DNA from: Vibrio mexicanus
GTDB taxonomy: Bacteria > Pseudomonadota > Gammaproteobacteria > Enterobacterales > Vibrionaceae
DNA: 58,202 nt
Direction of reading: 5' to 3'
NCBI RefSeq assembly: GCF_001012815.1
Contig: NZ_JYJP01000108.1
Location: 1-58,202, forward strand
Part shown: piece after piece, positions 1-8,101 of the stretch
Numbering within the stretch: the first letter of the stretch is position 1
Layout of the letters: every line of letters starts with the position of its first letter
Translations under genes and position numbers: made by a program
The notes under the pieces: model-generated
Database searches by the model: none
What the model was told of the DNA's origin: nothing
Seen by the model: the letters and a program-made list of their open reading frames with translations, nothing else

Positions 1-186
1 CTTTATATTCATACCTCCTACGTTCATGCAATTGCCTTGAGTGTTCGTCTTGTCCAAAGTTTATCAATCACTTTGATATAGCGGTATGAATTTCAATTAA
101 GTTGATATTTTTCTTTGAATAAATTGATTCCAATTAGATCAAAACTACAATTACTAGTAACTTAGCCGAACAGTGGTTTCATCGTA

Positions 187-933
187 ATGCTGTCGAAATA
201 TTTGCAGAAGTATGTGTGGTTAGTCGTAGGGTTGTATTCACCGTTTTTGAGTGCTGAAAATACGATTACAATGGCCTTCAATAAGGACCCAGCTGTTAAC
301 CCTCAATATGAATTTTACCTAAAACTTTATACTGAAGCATTTGAAGCAATAGGCTTTCAATTTGATTATGAGTTTCTTCCCAGTGCACGTGCGACACAGA
401 TGGCTGATCACGGAAGGCTAGATGGGGAACCTCAACGAGTATATGGCTATGCGCAACGAAGTCCAAACCAAGTCAGAGTAGAGGAAGCTATTTTTACTAA
501 TCGAACTTTGGCTTATTCAATGGATCCAACATTAAAACTCGATGACCTCGAGTCGTTGCGTAATACTGACTTCAAAGTAGACTATCTTTCAGGTTCAGTT
601 TGGAGTCAAAAGCACCTTGAATCGGTGGTTGATGTACGCAACCTTAGGGCAGTAGATAATCCTCATCAAGGGTTTATGAAATTAGTGAAGAATCGGTCAG
701 ACCTATTTGTTGTTTTGGAAGTAATCGGGAATAGAATACTGCATACTAGCTTTAAGCAAGAACCAACTATTCATGTGGTAGCGGAAATAGGCAGTAATTT
801 GTCATACCCATACTTACATAAACAACACAGAGCACTTGTCCCTCAACTTGAGCAAGCTTTACGTGATATGAAAAGTAGTGGCCGATACAAGGAACTCTTA
901 TACCAAACGATGCCTTACCTAAATAAGCTTTAA
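187..933 (+). CDS. Periplasmic solute-binding-like protein (SBP_bac_3 type)
   Basis: The 248-residue product starts with a hydrophobic stretch ending near LSAEN at residues 21-25, which looks like a Sec signal peptide. The rest resembles the small single-domain periplasmic proteins related to bacterial extracellular solute-binding family 3, many of which in Vibrio and Shewanella are not next to a transporter. No permease or ATPase gene is adjacent, so an amino-acid transport role is not shown; a sensory or orphan binding role is equally possible. It converges on the AraC gene with an 11-bp gap. The 186 bp upstream are AT-rich and presumably hold its promoter. The family call is moderately sure; the ligand is unknown. 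Confidence 0.65.
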   Translation: MLSKYLQKYVWLVVGLYSPFLSAENTITMAFNKDPAVNPQYEFYLKLYTEAFEAIGFQFDYEFLPSARATQMADHGRLDGEPQRVYGYAQRSPNQVRVEEAIFTNRTLAYSMDPTLKLDDLESLRNTDFKVDYLSGSVWSQKHLESVVDVRNLRAVDNPHQGFMKLVKNRSDLFVVLEVIGNRILHTSFKQEPTIHVVAEIGSNLSYPYLHKQHRALVPQLEQALRDMKSSGRYKELLYQTMPYLNKL

Positions 934-943
934 AGGAGTCGCT

Positions 944-1921
944 CTATGGTCGCCGCTTGCTAATATTATGAGGCGGAACCCCAAAAGCACGTTTAAATGC
1001 ATTGGTAAAATTGGATGGGTGTTGATAGCCCGCCTCATAAGCGGCTTCTGTTATCCCCATTAACCCTCTTTCAAGCTTATGCTTGGCGATCTCTAGCCTG
1101 CGATGGCGAATGTAACCATTAATTGTTACCTTGCTGGTCTGTTTGAACCGTCGCTGCAAGCTAGATACACTCATAGAAAACTTGTCGGCTAGTGTTTCTA
1201 AACTCAGTTCTTGCGACAGATGCGTTTCGATATAGCGAATAACGTTTTCAATCTTTTCATCACCGTGATGGGTCGTCGCTCCTGTTGGTTTGGCCTCTTT
1301 CATTTGCGGAAGCTGGCTAAAAACTTGGTGCAACATCTGATGGGTATGGGATTCAAGTTCTAGTTTGGCTTCGAAGGTTTGAGGGCAGTTATTGTTTATC
1401 ATGCTGTTAGCTAGCATAGCGATGTCTTCATTCACATCGATTTCATGAGATCCGAGATGATTTTCTATGAACTCGTAAAACATAGAGTCGTTGGGTAAGC
1501 GGCGACGTATCCAATCTGGTTTGATGGATATGTTGAGTTTTCTGACTTCGTTATCGGCAATCAACTGGCGGTGGAAACTTACCGGCTTTGCCAAGTTCAC
1601 AATGGTACCCGTTGGTCGTTCTTCAGCATTTAAATAAAAGTTGGCGTTATCGAAACCAAATTTGAGCTCGCCCTTTAGAAGAATGACGATACTAAGGGAG
1701 GGCATAGCGCTTGAGATAACATGAGAAGCTGTCAGTTCTCGACTCTCGCCTCCATGGAGATAAATGCTTTCACTGTAACGATAAGATAAGAAGTCTCCCT
1801 CCACCAACGCCGCCGGCTTTTTCGTGCCACGAGAGACGATGACTTGCTTTTCTGTTTCTTCAATTTTCTCAGTTAACGCCACTGTTGTGGGTTTACGGCG
1901 TTTTTGATAATTCAAATCCAT
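944..1921 (-). CDS. AraC-family transcriptional regulator next to TonB receptor
   Basis: A 325-residue protein with a C-terminal AraC/XylS double helix-turn-helix over about the last 100 residues (LETLADKFSMSVSSLQRRFK, then ITEAAYEAGYQHPSNFTNAF). The N-terminal part is a ligand-sensing region of the PchR/DesR-like kind. I chose the ATG at 1921 because AGGA lies 8 nt upstream; the frame stays open to an ATG at 1957 that lacks a good ribosome site. It is divergent from the TonB receptor gene, with a Fur-like box between them. By analogy with Vibrio DesR and Pseudomonas PchR it probably activates the receptor gene when the cognate siderophore is present. That ligand link is inference. Confidence 0.85.
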   Translation of the reverse strand: MDLNYQKRRKPTTVALTEKIEETEKQVIVSRGTKKPAALVEGDFLSYRYSESIYLHGGESRELTASHVISSAMPSLSIVILLKGELKFGFDNANFYLNAEERPTGTIVNLAKPVSFHRQLIADNEVRKLNISIKPDWIRRRLPNDSMFYEFIENHLGSHEIDVNEDIAMLANSMINNNCPQTFEAKLELESHTHQMLHQVFSQLPQMKEAKPTGATTHHGDEKIENVIRYIETHLSQELSLETLADKFSMSVSSLQRRFKQTSKVTINGYIRHRRLEIAKHKLERGLMGITEAAYEAGYQHPSNFTNAFKRAFGVPPHNISKRRP

Positions 1922-2001
1922 CTGACCATTCCTAATAAGCCATGTGCATTTCCGCATAGGTAAAGAGGCTTTTTATTCATAGAAATGAAACTTATCATAA
2001 C

Positions 2002-2016
2002 TGCGAATTATTATCA
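2002..2016. promoter_or_regulatory. Fur-box-like operator between araC-type and TonB receptor genes
   Basis: The 15-mer TGCGAATTATTATCA matches the 7-1-7 Fur core TGATAAT-N-ATTATCA at 12 of 14 informative positions, the right arm being perfect. It lies 31 bp before the receptor ATG and 80 bp before the AraC ATG, so it could repress both genes in iron-replete cells. This is a visual match only; no weight matrix was run. Confidence 0.6.
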
Positions 2017-2046
2017 TTAACATTTATTTTAAGCAGGAAAGAGTTC

Positions 2047-4052
2047 ATGGAAAGGTTGCAACATGTAACAGTTAAACCCACGGTATTGTCTATGGCGATT
2101 GGCTTAGCGCTATCAGTACCGGTCGTTGCACAAGAAAACACGTCAGATGTAGAAAAAATGACGGTATGGGGCACGCAAGTGACCAGTAGCAGTGAATCGA
2201 TTCTGGCAGGTGATATGTCGCTGAAACAAGCGGATCACATGTCGGATCTATTGCGTGATATTCCTGGTGTTGATGTGGGTGGTACTCACTCGGTAAACCA
2301 GCGCATCACAATCCGTGGTTTGGGTGAAACGGACTTGGACATTCGTCTGGATGGTGCATCGCAACATGCAAATATGTTTCACCACATTGGTAACCTCACA
2401 TTAAACCCAGACATTCTAAAATCCGCAGATATCCAAGTGGGTAACAACTCTGTGACGCAAGGCGGTCTTGGTGGTTCGGTCTACTTTGAAACGAAAGATG
2501 CAAAAGACTTACTCCGCTACGACGAAAACTTCGGTGCGCGACTGTTTGGTGCCTATGCATCTAACGACAGCAACAAGGCTCTCTGACGCTTTACGGCATG
2601 TTGGGTGAAAACGTCGATGCCATGGTATATGGTCACTACGTAACACGAGAAAACTTCAAAGACGGTGATGGCGTTGAGACATTCGGCGCCGCAGGCGATG
2701 TATCTAACATCTTAGCCAAAATCGGGTTTGAACCAAGCGATGCACACCGATTCGAGTTATCTTTCGATATGTACCGAGATAGCGGCGATTACAGTCCACG
2801 TCCTGATATGGCCGGCAGTGCAAACGTTGGGCTTTCTAAAGATAAGCTGATCCCAACAGATTACGACCGTAATACGTTTACTTTGAGTTATGAACTTACG
2901 GGTGAATCAGCTAAGGGTAAGGTGGCTGTATATTCTAGCGAAACGGATATTTCTCGTGATGAGTCAGTGATGGCTCCGGCTTGGCCAACTCCTCGCGTTG
3001 GCGTAAACACAGCTGACAACAATAACTCGGGTATCAATGCCAAGTTCCAAACTGACTTCACGTTAGCGTCATTTGAAAACACGGTGACTTACGGTGCTGA
3101 TTACATCGACCAAGAAACCTCTAGCAGCTATAGCGGCACTGAGTTTATGAAGGAAAGCACGGTGACGACGGCTGTGTTTGCGGAAGATAAGATTTACCTT
3201 GTTCCAAACTTCGCGGTTACAGCAGGCTTGCGTTTTGAAGAAGTTGAACGCAAAGCGATGACATCGAACAAGACGTTTGACGAAGTGACTTGGGCGTTGG
3301 GCGCAGACTGGGGTGTGACTGAAGATATCACTCTATTTGCAAGCGCACGTTCATTGTTCAAAGGCCCTGAACTGCTTGAAACCTACATTCGTTATCAAGA
3401 CGTTGCTTACTTAGCGGATGACATTAAACCTGAGACAGGTTTGAACTCACAAGGTGGCGTGAAATTCGACAAGTACTTTGATGAACACTTTGTTGGTGCC
3501 AACTTGACGGTATTCCAAACAGACATCGACGATTACGTTACAGAGTCGTTCAACCGCGCTGGTGGTAGCTACGAAATCTACAACTTAGGTGATGTTGAGA
3601 TTAAAGGTTTTGAAGCATCGGTCTCTTATGGTTATGAAGTATTTAACAGTAAGCTTTCTTATGCTAAGTCTGATATGAAAGACAAAACCAACGGTGGTCC
3701 AGTAGCGGGCGGCAACGGTCGCAGCATGGACGTAGGTGACAGCATTTCCCTAGCACTTGATTACCAAGCAGATTCAATTGATACCTTGTTTGGTTGGACG
3801 TCCATTATCGTGAAAGATGAGGATAACGTGTTTGAAGGTTCCCCTATTAAAGAAGGTTATGACGTTCACAACCTATACGCGCAATGGTTACCAAGTGATA
3901 TTGATGGGCTGTCTGTGACATTCGGTATTGATAACCTATTTGATGAAACATACACATCTCATGCCTCACGATCGGGCGAAGCTCGTGGCCACACCTTGGA
4001 TGATTACGAACCGGGCCGTAACTACAAGCTTTCTTTAGCTTACCAATACTAA
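2047..4052 (+). CDS. TonB-dependent outer-membrane siderophore receptor (frameshifted)
   Basis: The signal peptide ends near VPVVA|QEN and is followed by a TonB-box-like segment (EKMTVWG), a plug domain (residues about 50-160) and a beta-barrel ending in an aromatic residue (LSLAYQY). The frame breaks at about 2580: the first part stops at 2586 and the barrel continues in another frame. Adding one base restores a continuous reading through LTLYGMLGENV and a product of about 668 residues, normal for the family. The break is most likely a sequencing error. The Fur-like box, the divergent AraC gene and downstream DUF2218 all suggest siderophore import; ferrioxamine (DesA-like) is one possibility, but the ligand cannot be read from sequence. 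Confidence 0.85.
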
Positions 4053-4070
4053 TTACTAAATAAGAATCGA

Positions 4071-4100
4071 AGCGGCTTCTCTCGCGAGGAGCCGTTTTTT
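4071..4100 (+). terminator. Rho-independent terminator after the TonB receptor gene
   Basis: CGGCTTCTC-TCGC-GAGGAGCCG forms a 9-bp stem with one weak pair and a 4-nt loop, followed by six T. It lies 21 bp after the receptor stop and just before the DUF2218 gene, so that gene would need read-through or its own start site. Confidence 0.8.
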
Positions 4101-4113
4101 ACATAGAGGCAAT

Positions 4114-4404
4114 ATGTACACAGAAACAACATCGATCCAATCGGAACATGCAGCTAAATACTTAGTTACCCTATGCCGACACTTCGCACGAAAAGTGCCT
4201 GCGACTTGGAGCGATACAGAAGGCAGCGTTGAGTTTCCAGTCGGCAGCACGAAAATGCGCTTTGACGAAGGAAGCAGTTCGCTAGTGATTGTGTGTCAAT
4301 CAGAGGATTCTGAAAAGCTAGAGATGCAGAAATCTATCATCGCCAGTCATGTAGAGATGTTTTCCCGACGAGAGCCTATTCAGCTAACTTGGCAGTCCGT
4401 ATAA
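4114..4404 (+). CDS. DUF2218 family protein
   Basis: A 96-residue soluble protein without a signal peptide. Its length and pattern (HAAKYLVTLCRHFARKVPA near residue 12, then a strand-rich core ending in PIQLTW) fit DUF2218, a small family often found beside siderophore uptake and siderophore-interacting reductase genes. Its biochemical role is not known. The start has AGAGG 7 nt upstream. It follows the TonB receptor in the same direction but on the far side of a strong terminator. The neighbourhood suggests a part in handling the imported iron-siderophore, which is inference. Confidence 0.8.
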   Translation: MYTETTSIQSEHAAKYLVTLCRHFARKVPATWSDTEGSVEFPVGSTKMRFDEGSSSLVIVCQSEDSEKLEMQKSIIASHVEMFSRREPIQLTWQSV

Positions 4405-4735
4405 AGACCTAACTATAGAAACAATGGTCTAAAGCTTTAGCTGCGCGAGTCTGTTAAACCAGTCCGTCCTTTATGGGCTCGCGTGGCTATTTTATTAAAT
4501 ATTGTAAATATATTGGTTCTGAGATTTCTATATTAATATCGCTGACTGATAGTCGTTTCATAGTCATTAATTATGTAGCTTGTTTTAATTCTATTAACCG
4601 ATTCTTGTGATGAAATATTTGATACTGACATCACACTTAATAGTGAAAGTTGGAGAATTGCTACCTATACTAGTATATGTTTTACGGTGAACCCTCCTTA
4701 ATAGTTGGTAGGGACATGAGCGATAGGAACATCCG
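4405..4735. other. Intergenic region with presumed tna promoter
   Basis: 331 bp, AT-rich, with no convincing gene. An imperfect GC-rich repeat at about 4440-4490 (GCGCGAG and CTCGCG separated by some 30 nt) could be a weak terminator for DUF2218. The TATACTAGTATATG block near 4670 is a plausible -10 region for the leader and tryptophanase transcript. I looked for a CRP site and found only badly spaced half-sites. Confidence 0.4.
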
Positions 4736-4834
4736 ATGAATATGTACCTAAAATGGCAATCTACTTCTTGGCTGACTCAGTCAGCGTGGTATACACGTGA
4801 CTATCAGCTCTCATTCCGCCTGTCTTCAGAATAG
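4736..4834 (+). CDS. tnaC: Candidate tryptophanase leader peptide (TnaC-like)
   Basis: A 32-codon ORF with an excellent ribosome site (AGGA, 7 nt before ATG). It lies 250 bp before tnaA, close to the tnaC-tnaA distance in E. coli. The peptide has three tryptophans (W7, W12, W18) and W18-Y-T-R-D22 keeps the W-x3-D spacing of TnaC (W12 and D16 in E. coli), residues needed for tryptophan-dependent ribosome stalling. The final proline of TnaC is missing here. One added base near 4818 would give R-P at residues 28-29, but D to P would then be 7, not 8. Position and spacing support it; the missing proline and possible sequence error keep it a candidate. Confidence 0.5.
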   Translation: MNMYLKWQSTSWLTQSAWYTRDYQLSFRLSSE

Positions 4835-5084
4835 TCACCTCCTATTCCTTGTGCAGCCACCCTTATTCAAGAGTGCGCTGTTAAATCTGTGAGCAGTCGC
4901 GAGCCATATTAATTATGGTTTGTCGTGAATTGTTTGAACAGAACAATTAAATCTACTCACTAGTATTCAATGAGCCTTATATTTTTGGCTCAGGTATTTC
5001 TTCGTCTCAAACATTTTCAATAACTTTCTTCCTGAATATTGACAGCCGAAACAGTTATCTTGAGACGATAATAAAGAGGTTACT
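4835..5084 (+). promoter_or_regulatory. Leader-to-tnaA spacer, probable Rho-dependent attenuation region
   Basis: 250 bp between the leader stop codon and tnaA without a convincing ORF or an intrinsic terminator. In E. coli the equivalent stretch carries boxA and rut sites where Rho ends transcription unless a stalled ribosome blocks access. The same layout suggests the same mechanism here. I cannot identify rut by eye. Confidence 0.35.
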
Positions 5085-6554
5085 ATGGATAATTTCAAGC
5101 ACTTACCAGAACCGTTTCGCATCCGAGTTGTTGAACCTGTTAAACGCACGACAAGAGAGTATCGAGAAGCGGCGATTTTGAAAGCGGGAATGAACCCATT
5201 TTTGTTAGACAGTGAAGATGTGTTTATCGACCTATTGACAGACAGCGGCACGGGCTCGATTACGCAAAATATGCAGGCGGCGATGTTGATGGGTGATGAG
5301 GCGTACAGTGGTAGCCGAAGCTATCATGCACTTGCCGATGCGGTAAAAGACATCTTTGGTTATGAGTTAACAATGCCAACTCACCAAGGACGTGGCGCTG
5401 AGCAAATCTATATTCCAGTCTTAATCAAAAAGCGCGAGTTAGAAAAAGGGCTTGATCGAGAAAAGATGGTGGCTTTATCGAATTACTTCTTCGACACCAC
5501 CCAGGGACACACCCAAATTAACTGTTGCGTGGCTAAAAACGTCTATACCGAAGAAGCGTTCGATACGTCCGTTAATGCTGATTTTAAAGGCAACTTCGAT
5601 CTTGAAAAGTTAGAGCAAGCGATCATCGACGCTGAGCCCGCAAATGTGCCTTATATCGTGAGTACCATTACGTGTAACTCTGCTGGTGGACAGCCAGTCT
5701 CGATAGCCAACTTGAAAGCGGTGTATGAGATTGCAAAAAAATACGATATTCCTGTCATTATGGATTCAGCGCGATTTGCAGAGAATGCGTACTTTATTCA
5801 GCAACGCGAACAAGGCTATAAAGATTGGAGCATCCAAGCGATTACCAAAGAAGCGTATAAGTATGCTGATGGGCTTGCCATGTCTGCAAAGAAAGATGCA
5901 ATGGTGCAGATGGGAGGGCTATTGTGTTTCAAAGACGAATCAATGATGGATGTGTACACTGAGTGTCGCACTTTGTGCGTGGTTCAAGAGGGCTTTCCAA
6001 CCTATGGCGGGCTTGAAGGTGGTGCGATGGAGCGATTGGCAGTTGGCCTATATGATGGCATGAGACAAGAGTGGCTCGAGTATCGCATTGCTCAAATTCA
6101 ATATTTGGTTGATGGGTTAGAGAGATTGGGTATTGTTTGCCAGCAGGCGGGTGGTCATGCGGCGTTTGTGGATGCGGGTAAGCTGTTACCTCACATTCCA
6201 GCCACTCAGTTTCCGGCACACGCGTTAGCTTGTGAGCTGTACAAAGTGGCTGGGATTCGTGCCGTAGAGATAGGTTCACTACTGCTTGGCCGTGACCCTG
6301 TCACTAAGGAGCAGTTGCGCTCGCCGGCCGAATTACTACGTTTAACGATACCTAGGGCGACTTACACACAAACACATATGGACTTTATTATCGAGGCTTT
6401 TGAGAAAGTGAAGCAGAATGCGCCCAACGTTAAGGGATTAGATTTCACCTATGAGCCTGAAGTATTGCGCCATTTTACCGCTCGATTCCAAGAGGCAGAC
6501 AGTCAAGCTCTGGATATTTACCAAAATCCAAAGCGTGAAGATGTCATGAGCTAA
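5085..6554 (+). CDS. tnaA: Tryptophanase (L-tryptophan indole-lyase)
   Basis: PLP enzyme that splits L-tryptophan into indole, pyruvate and ammonia in the cytoplasm. The 489-residue sequence matches TnaA throughout. The Schiff-base lysine in SAKKD is residue 270, the same number as in E. coli. Other family motifs include GDEAYSGSRSY (residues 70-80), THQGRGAEQ and MDSARFAENAYFI. It is about 18 residues longer at the C terminus than E. coli TnaA (471), ending in a tail rich in charged residues after the VLRHFTARF block. AGAGG precedes the start. No tnaB permease follows; the next gene is a reverse-strand lipoprotein. Regulation is probably by the upstream leader. Indole is also a biofilm-related signal in Vibrio. 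Confidence 0.97.
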   Translation: MDNFKHLPEPFRIRVVEPVKRTTREYREAAILKAGMNPFLLDSEDVFIDLLTDSGTGSITQNMQAAMLMGDEAYSGSRSYHALADAVKDIFGYELTMPTHQGRGAEQIYIPVLIKKRELEKGLDREKMVALSNYFFDTTQGHTQINCCVAKNVYTEEAFDTSVNADFKGNFDLEKLEQAIIDAEPANVPYIVSTITCNSAGGQPVSIANLKAVYEIAKKYDIPVIMDSARFAENAYFIQQREQGYKDWSIQAITKEAYKYADGLAMSAKKDAMVQMGGLLCFKDESMMDVYTECRTLCVVQEGFPTYGGLEGGAMERLAVGLYDGMRQEWLEYRIAQIQYLVDGLERLGIVCQQAGGHAAFVDAGKLLPHIPATQFPAHALACELYKVAGIRAVEIGSLLLGRDPVTKEQLRSPAELLRLTIPRATYTQTHMDFIIEAFEKVKQNAPNVKGLDFTYEPEVLRHFTARFQEADSQALDIYQNPKREDVMS

Positions 6555-6581
6555 AAAAAGCGCCTCAACATGTTGAGGCGC
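6553..6581 (-). terminator. Terminator of the small lipoprotein gene, abutting tnaA
   Basis: A perfect 22-nt palindrome, GCGCCTCAACA/TGTTGAGGCGC at 6560-6581, is followed on the minus strand by seven T. On the plus strand the tail is AAAAGTTTT, much weaker. It overlaps the tnaA stop region, so it mainly ends the reverse-strand lipoprotein transcript and may also stop tnaA. Confidence 0.8.
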
Positions 6582-6610
6582 AAAAGTTTTCGCTAGGGGG
6601 CGAATTCGTT

Positions 6611-6766
6611 TTATTGACCAAACACTTGATGCATGGTCACTTCATCACTGACAGGGCTGTTAGGAAACGCTTTGTTTGTTTCAGAGTTTACTTGGGCAAA
6701 CTGCATCGTTGATGAGCAACCTGCAACGAAACCTACCAAAATAAGAGAGAACATAATCTTTTTCAT
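6611..6766 (-). CDS. Small predicted lipoprotein (51 aa)
   Basis: A 51-residue ORF starting MKKIMFSLILVGFVAGCSS. The hydrophobic stretch and the lipobox VAGC at residues 13-16 mark a lipoprotein signal for Lsp cleavage, leaving a mature peptide of about 36 residues beginning at the cysteine. Nothing in the mature part is recognised. It is followed 30 bp later by a strong hairpin terminator and preceded by a small GATGGG/CCCATC hairpin (6795-6811) in its probable 5' UTR. It is convergent with tnaA. Function unknown; the coding call rests on the lipobox and terminator. Confidence 0.75.
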   Translation of the reverse strand: MKKIMFSLILVGFVAGCSSTMQFAQVNSETNKAFPNSPVSDEVTMHQVFGQ

Positions 6767-7085
6767 AAGTTAATCCTTTAACTTGCTAACACAGGATGGG
6801 TTACTCCCATCACGCTCTTTATCTTCCTTATTGCTCTTTGAGTGTAGTCATTGGTCATTGCTTTATAGGCAATTGGTTTAATAATTGTGATCTTGATTCA
6901 AGGTTGATGGGTTTTTTAAGGTATTGATAATATTAACTATTTATCATACTTATTGTTGACTCGTGCTTATATTTGTCATGAGTATGAACTATTTAGAGAG
7001 CGAGTTAGTATAATTAACTAGGAATGGAATAAACCTCTTATAAGTGGTGCCCTAAAGTTTAGCTAGCATGATATTGGAGTGATAT
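6767..7085. other. Intergenic region between two divergent lipoprotein genes
   Basis: 319 AT-rich bases, presumably holding the promoters of the small lipoprotein (minus) and the DUF3080 gene (plus). Apart from the hairpin at 6795-6811 I see no structure I can name. Confidence 0.4.
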
Positions 7086-8087
7086 GTGCATCAAGCTTTG
7101 TTAAAGAACCCTAAAGTGCGTTTGGCCTTTTTTATGCTGGTTCCGGTTGCAATGATGGCTTGCACGGAAAATAGTGTTCTTCCATTCGAGAAATACAAAC
7201 AGCGCCTTGCCAACGTTTTGGACACGCCAGTACCTGAAGCAGGTGAACACACCCACTTTTCTTTGCCTTCCACACGACAGCTCTATCGAGAGCCATCTTC
7301 GGTTACGATTGGCCTGCTAGACAGTTATGAGTTGAGAAACTGCGGTTTGTTGGAGTTGATATCAGAGCGCAATTCGATTCTTGGCAAAGTTTCCGACCCC
7401 TTCCGTCTGTATGACTACCAAGTTAAATTCATTACAACAGCAATAAAATGTTTAAAACAAGAGTCACTCAATGAAAACATTAAAGTAACCTTGTCAGAAG
7501 CGCTTGTGTTGAAGCAGCAGGAGCTCAATAGTGTTTACCTCTCCAATCTGATTTGGACCTCAGAGGCAATGAAAGCCCAATGGGCAGGGTACGTTTGGCT
7601 GTCGGATTCGGACTTACACCACAGCAGCCAAGTGCAAGAGTCGTTAGCAACAATAGAGTCGGCATTTATCTTTGCCGAACGAGGTGAGTGGGACAAAATT
7701 CCGAGCCTTACTCGTCACCAAGAAACACTCGAAAAGCAGGGTGGATTGGGGCGATTGGTGTACTCACTAGAATCTGCGACGTTTGAGCTTGCTGAGCTCA
7801 ATGAGTTTATCCAAGCGAATTTCCCTAACGTGACCTGTGGGCCTAAGCGTGACAATACACAATTCGAGTATCTCAACAATGTTATGCATCAGCAATATAT
7901 TGAAGCGATACAACCTAAATTGGCAAAACTAAATCAGCTCTACTACGAGTTTCAAAAGCCGGCGGGTGTTTTTAAGTCCGATGCACTCAGTTATCAATTG
8001 AGCTTAGAGCAATACCACGTTGCTTTTCATCGTGAGATTTTGGCGCATGTTGATCACTGGAAACAACTATCCGAGCGCTGTCGCTAA
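7086..8087 (+). CDS. DUF3080 family putative lipoprotein
   Basis: A 333-residue protein whose N-terminal hydrophobic stretch runs into MMAC at residues 23-26, a plausible if non-ideal lipobox. The body matches DUF3080, a family of uncharacterised gammaproteobacterial lipoproteins, with the typical Y-K-x-R-L-A-N-V-L-D segment after the signal and the block LLDSYELRNCGLLELISERN near residue 80. GTG at 7086 is the chosen start because GGAG lies 6 nt upstream; an ATG overlaps it in another frame. It converges on the hybrid kinase gene with a 14-bp gap. Function unknown. Confidence 0.8.
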   Translation: MHQALLKNPKVRLAFFMLVPVAMMACTENSVLPFEKYKQRLANVLDTPVPEAGEHTHFSLPSTRQLYREPSSVTIGLLDSYELRNCGLLELISERNSILGKVSDPFRLYDYQVKFITTAIKCLKQESLNENIKVTLSEALVLKQQELNSVYLSNLIWTSEAMKAQWAGYVWLSDSDLHHSSQVQESLATIESAFIFAERGEWDKIPSLTRHQETLEKQGGLGRLVYSLESATFELAELNEFIQANFPNVTCGPKRDNTQFEYLNNVMHQQYIEAIQPKLAKLNQLYYEFQKPAGVFKSDALSYQLSLEQYHVAFHREILAHVDHWKQLSERCR

Positions 8088-8101
8088 CGCAGTGAGTCGG
8101 T

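Noticed and set aside
1..20. Minus-strand AGGAGG followed by ATG at the left edge, as if a gene starts there and runs off the window
   Set aside because: Only 12 bases of coding sequence would be visible and the gap between AGGAGG and ATG is one base, too short. The real start, if any, is outside the window.
4610..4655. CRP-like site before the tna leader (TGTGA and TCACA half-sites)
   Set aside because: The half-sites are 20 nt apart, or 8 nt for the nearer TTTGA; a CRP site needs 6.
6560..6581. Perfect 22-nt palindrome as a repressor operator
   Set aside because: It is GC-rich, directly followed by seven T on the minus strand and placed after a minus-strand gene, which fits a terminator better.
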